Shown piece by piece: positions 29,888-30,895 of a stretch of DNA of 30,895 nucleotides. The stretch is from a bacterium (GTDB taxonomy: Bacteria; BMS3Abin14), in contig JARGFV010000021.1 in the NCBI GenBank assembly GCA_029210545.1, positions 1-30,895 on the forward strand. Direction: 5' to 3'. Position numbers and translations under genes: made by a program. The first letter of the stretch is position 1. Every line of letters begins with the position of its first letter. The notes under the pieces are model-generated. The model did not search any database. It saw only the letters and a program-made list of their open reading frames with translations, and was not told where the DNA came from.

Positions 29888-30336
29888 ATGAGCCGTCCAT
29901 CAGGATTTACCGTCCGTTTGCCCGTGCTGGCCTGCATCCTGGCCGCATGGGCTTTCCTTTGTCCGCCTGGCACGGCCTGGTCCTACACCAGCCCGGTGAC
30001 CGAGGACATCAGCTCCTTCATAAACTCCGGGGACATGGGTGGCGCCCGCAAAAGGGCCCGATCGTACCTGGATCAGGACCCACGGAACTATGAAAAGGCA
30101 AAGGAGCTGGACTGTGAACCCTGGGCCCGGATCCTGGTGGCCCGCGTCGCCGCGGCACGCTTCCACGACAGATACGAACCGCAGCTTGACTACGCCGACC
30201 TGCTCACCGGCCAGCGCAATCCAAGTATGCCACCTTGTGCTGGAACGCGGTCACGGCTCTGAACGAAGGGAAAATGCCACACTTTATGAAACAGGGAGGG
30301 GAGAGGAAGAACAGGGCGCAGGGCGGAGAAGCATAA
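29888..30336 (+). pseudogene. Small exported protein split by a frameshift
   Basis: The ATG at 29888 has GGGAGG 5 bases upstream and encodes a signal peptide (MSRPSGFTVRLPVLACILAA, cut near TAWSYT). The mature part has YTSPVTEDISSFINSGDMG, then ARKRARSYLDQDPRNYEKAK and RFHDRYEPQLDYADLLTGQR. After about 30218 the frame gives an unlikely PSMPPCAGTRSRL and stops at 30262. In the frame shifted by one missing base, the sequence goes on naturally as KYATLCWNAVTALNEGKMPH, then FMKQGGERKNR, to TAA 30334-30336. A single-base loss near CGCAATCC is the simplest cause. I do not recognise the family. A sequencing or assembly error is also possible. Confidence 0.65.
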
Positions 30337-30441
30337 TATAAAAGCTTTAACGCCCAAGGCCACCGAGGTGATCTAAATCAGGGGGAAGGGCTTTCTTTCT
30401 ACTTTCTTCTCGGGAGAGAACCTCCCTGGTATCTCCTGGGT

Positions 30442-30774
30442 TCACTTCGCCAGCTGGGCCTGAATAAACCCCTCCAGGATGTGCCTGTCCTCCTCGGGCA
30501 TTTCGTTGAACTGTACCCCCATCCCCGGCTTCCGGCCCCTGCCTGGCGGACTGTTCCAGACCACTTTCCCCTTGACCCGTATCAGGTTTTCCTGGCCGGG
30601 CAGTTGAAAGGCCAGTGCCAGTACCGTACCGAGAGCAAGGGGCTCGGATGTCTGGATGAACATCCCACCCTTGCTTATATTGGGCATGAAACTGCAGACA
30701 AGCTCCATGGGGGATTTGAAGGTGACCTCGATCCACACATCCACCCGGGGGTGTTTCCGGTTTTCCACTTTCAT
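30442..30774 (-). CDS. PilZ-domain protein
   Basis: 110 aa, a stand-alone PilZ domain. The c-di-GMP site is visible: RKHPRVDV at 6-13 (RxxxR) and NISKGGMF at 32-39 ([DN]xSxxG). The rest (LALAFQLPGQENLIRVKGKV, then PGMGVQFNEMPEEDRHILEG) is the usual barrel and final helix. It probably binds c-di-GMP and changes a partner's activity in motility, exopolysaccharide or similar; no partner gene is nearby. AAAGGGA lies 8 bases before the ATG. A structured leader repeat lies just upstream. Confidence 0.93.
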   Translation of the reverse strand: MKVENRKHPRVDVWIEVTFKSPMELVCSFMPNISKGGMFIQTSEPLALGTVLALAFQLPGQENLIRVKGKVVWNSPPGRGRKPGMGVQFNEMPEEDRHILEGFIQAQLAK

Positions 30775-30798
30775 GGGCGATTCCCTTTGAAACGATAA

Positions 30799-30895
30799 TG
30801 ATAATCTCTCAAAAAGTCTGATCCGGGACTTTTCGCTCCACGGAAAGGGAAAAGCGTCGTTTTCCCTTTCCTTACAGAGATTACTGATAGATCGC
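30799..30895 (-). repeat. Structured leader repeat, copy 4 (cut by window edge)
   Basis: 20-nt motif at 30799-30818, AAGTC/GACTT, then a perfect 12-bp stem GGAAAGGGAAAA / TTTTCCCTTTCC (30842-30853, 30860-30871) with a 6-base loop. TAATCTCT (30802-30809) pairs with AGAGATTA (30876-30883) as a closing stem. It aligns with 12525-12634. It lies upstream of the PilZ gene. Confidence 0.65.

Overview
The window is about 31 kb of mostly GC-rich bacterial chromosome. Lipoprotein and outer-envelope genes, a yggT-divIVA-yggU-type order, and a small coiled-coil family that I associate with myxobacteria and other Deltaproteobacteria suggest a Gram-negative, Deltaproteobacteria-like organism (Desulfobacterota in the wide sense). 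This is inferred from gene content and style only. I saw no rRNA, tRNA or CRISPR array.

Layout. (a) 1-2700 is accessory DNA. It holds the end of an IS21-type element sitting in the remains of an IS110-type transposase, a Fic-family gene with a clear promoter and an array of GGGTCAC sites, a 297-bp inverted-repeat element carrying an internally deleted RAYT (REP-associated) transposase, and a beheaded gene fragment. (b) 2782-5451 (+) encodes 6-phosphogluconate dehydrogenase and glucose-6-phosphate dehydrogenase (oxidative pentose phosphate pathway), with no lactonase gene between them. (c) 5686-13720 (-) is a membrane-organisation block. From upstream to downstream it has two small helical proteins, an SPFH protein with three zinc ribbons, a zinc-ribbon partner, an NfeD-type protease, a slipin, a UPF0114-like membrane protein and a possible DNA-glycosylase-like protein. 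(d) 14042-21328 (+) is a tight run of glmU, glmS, a ClC channel with CBS domains and a PcrA/UvrD helicase. An exported thioredoxin-like protein follows with its own promoter and terminator. (e) 22252-27463 (-) is a seven-gene run: yggT, divIVA, a small exported protein, yggU, a membrane gluzincin peptidase, a PEGA-domain protein and a kelch-like lipoprotein. (f) 28057-30774 holds a TauE/SafE-like permease diverging from a UbiA-family prenyltransferase across a perfect palindrome, a frameshifted exported protein and a PilZ-domain protein.

The genes mostly serve envelope building and membrane organisation: UDP-GlcNAc precursor supply, SPFH/NfeD membrane domains, the DivIVA/YggT cell-pole and division context, and periplasmic proteins.

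The intergenic DNA is unusually structured. A 20-nt motif, followed in two copies by hairpins with a compensatory base-pair change, lies upstream of four minus-strand genes in the same orientation. A 17-nt TCACGCC-GNN-GGCGTGA palindrome occurs three times. Inverted pairs of ACCCGAAATCCGC occur at two loci. Other notable signals are an AT-rich island inside the kelch gene and a regular 34-bp operator-like array at the Fic promoter.
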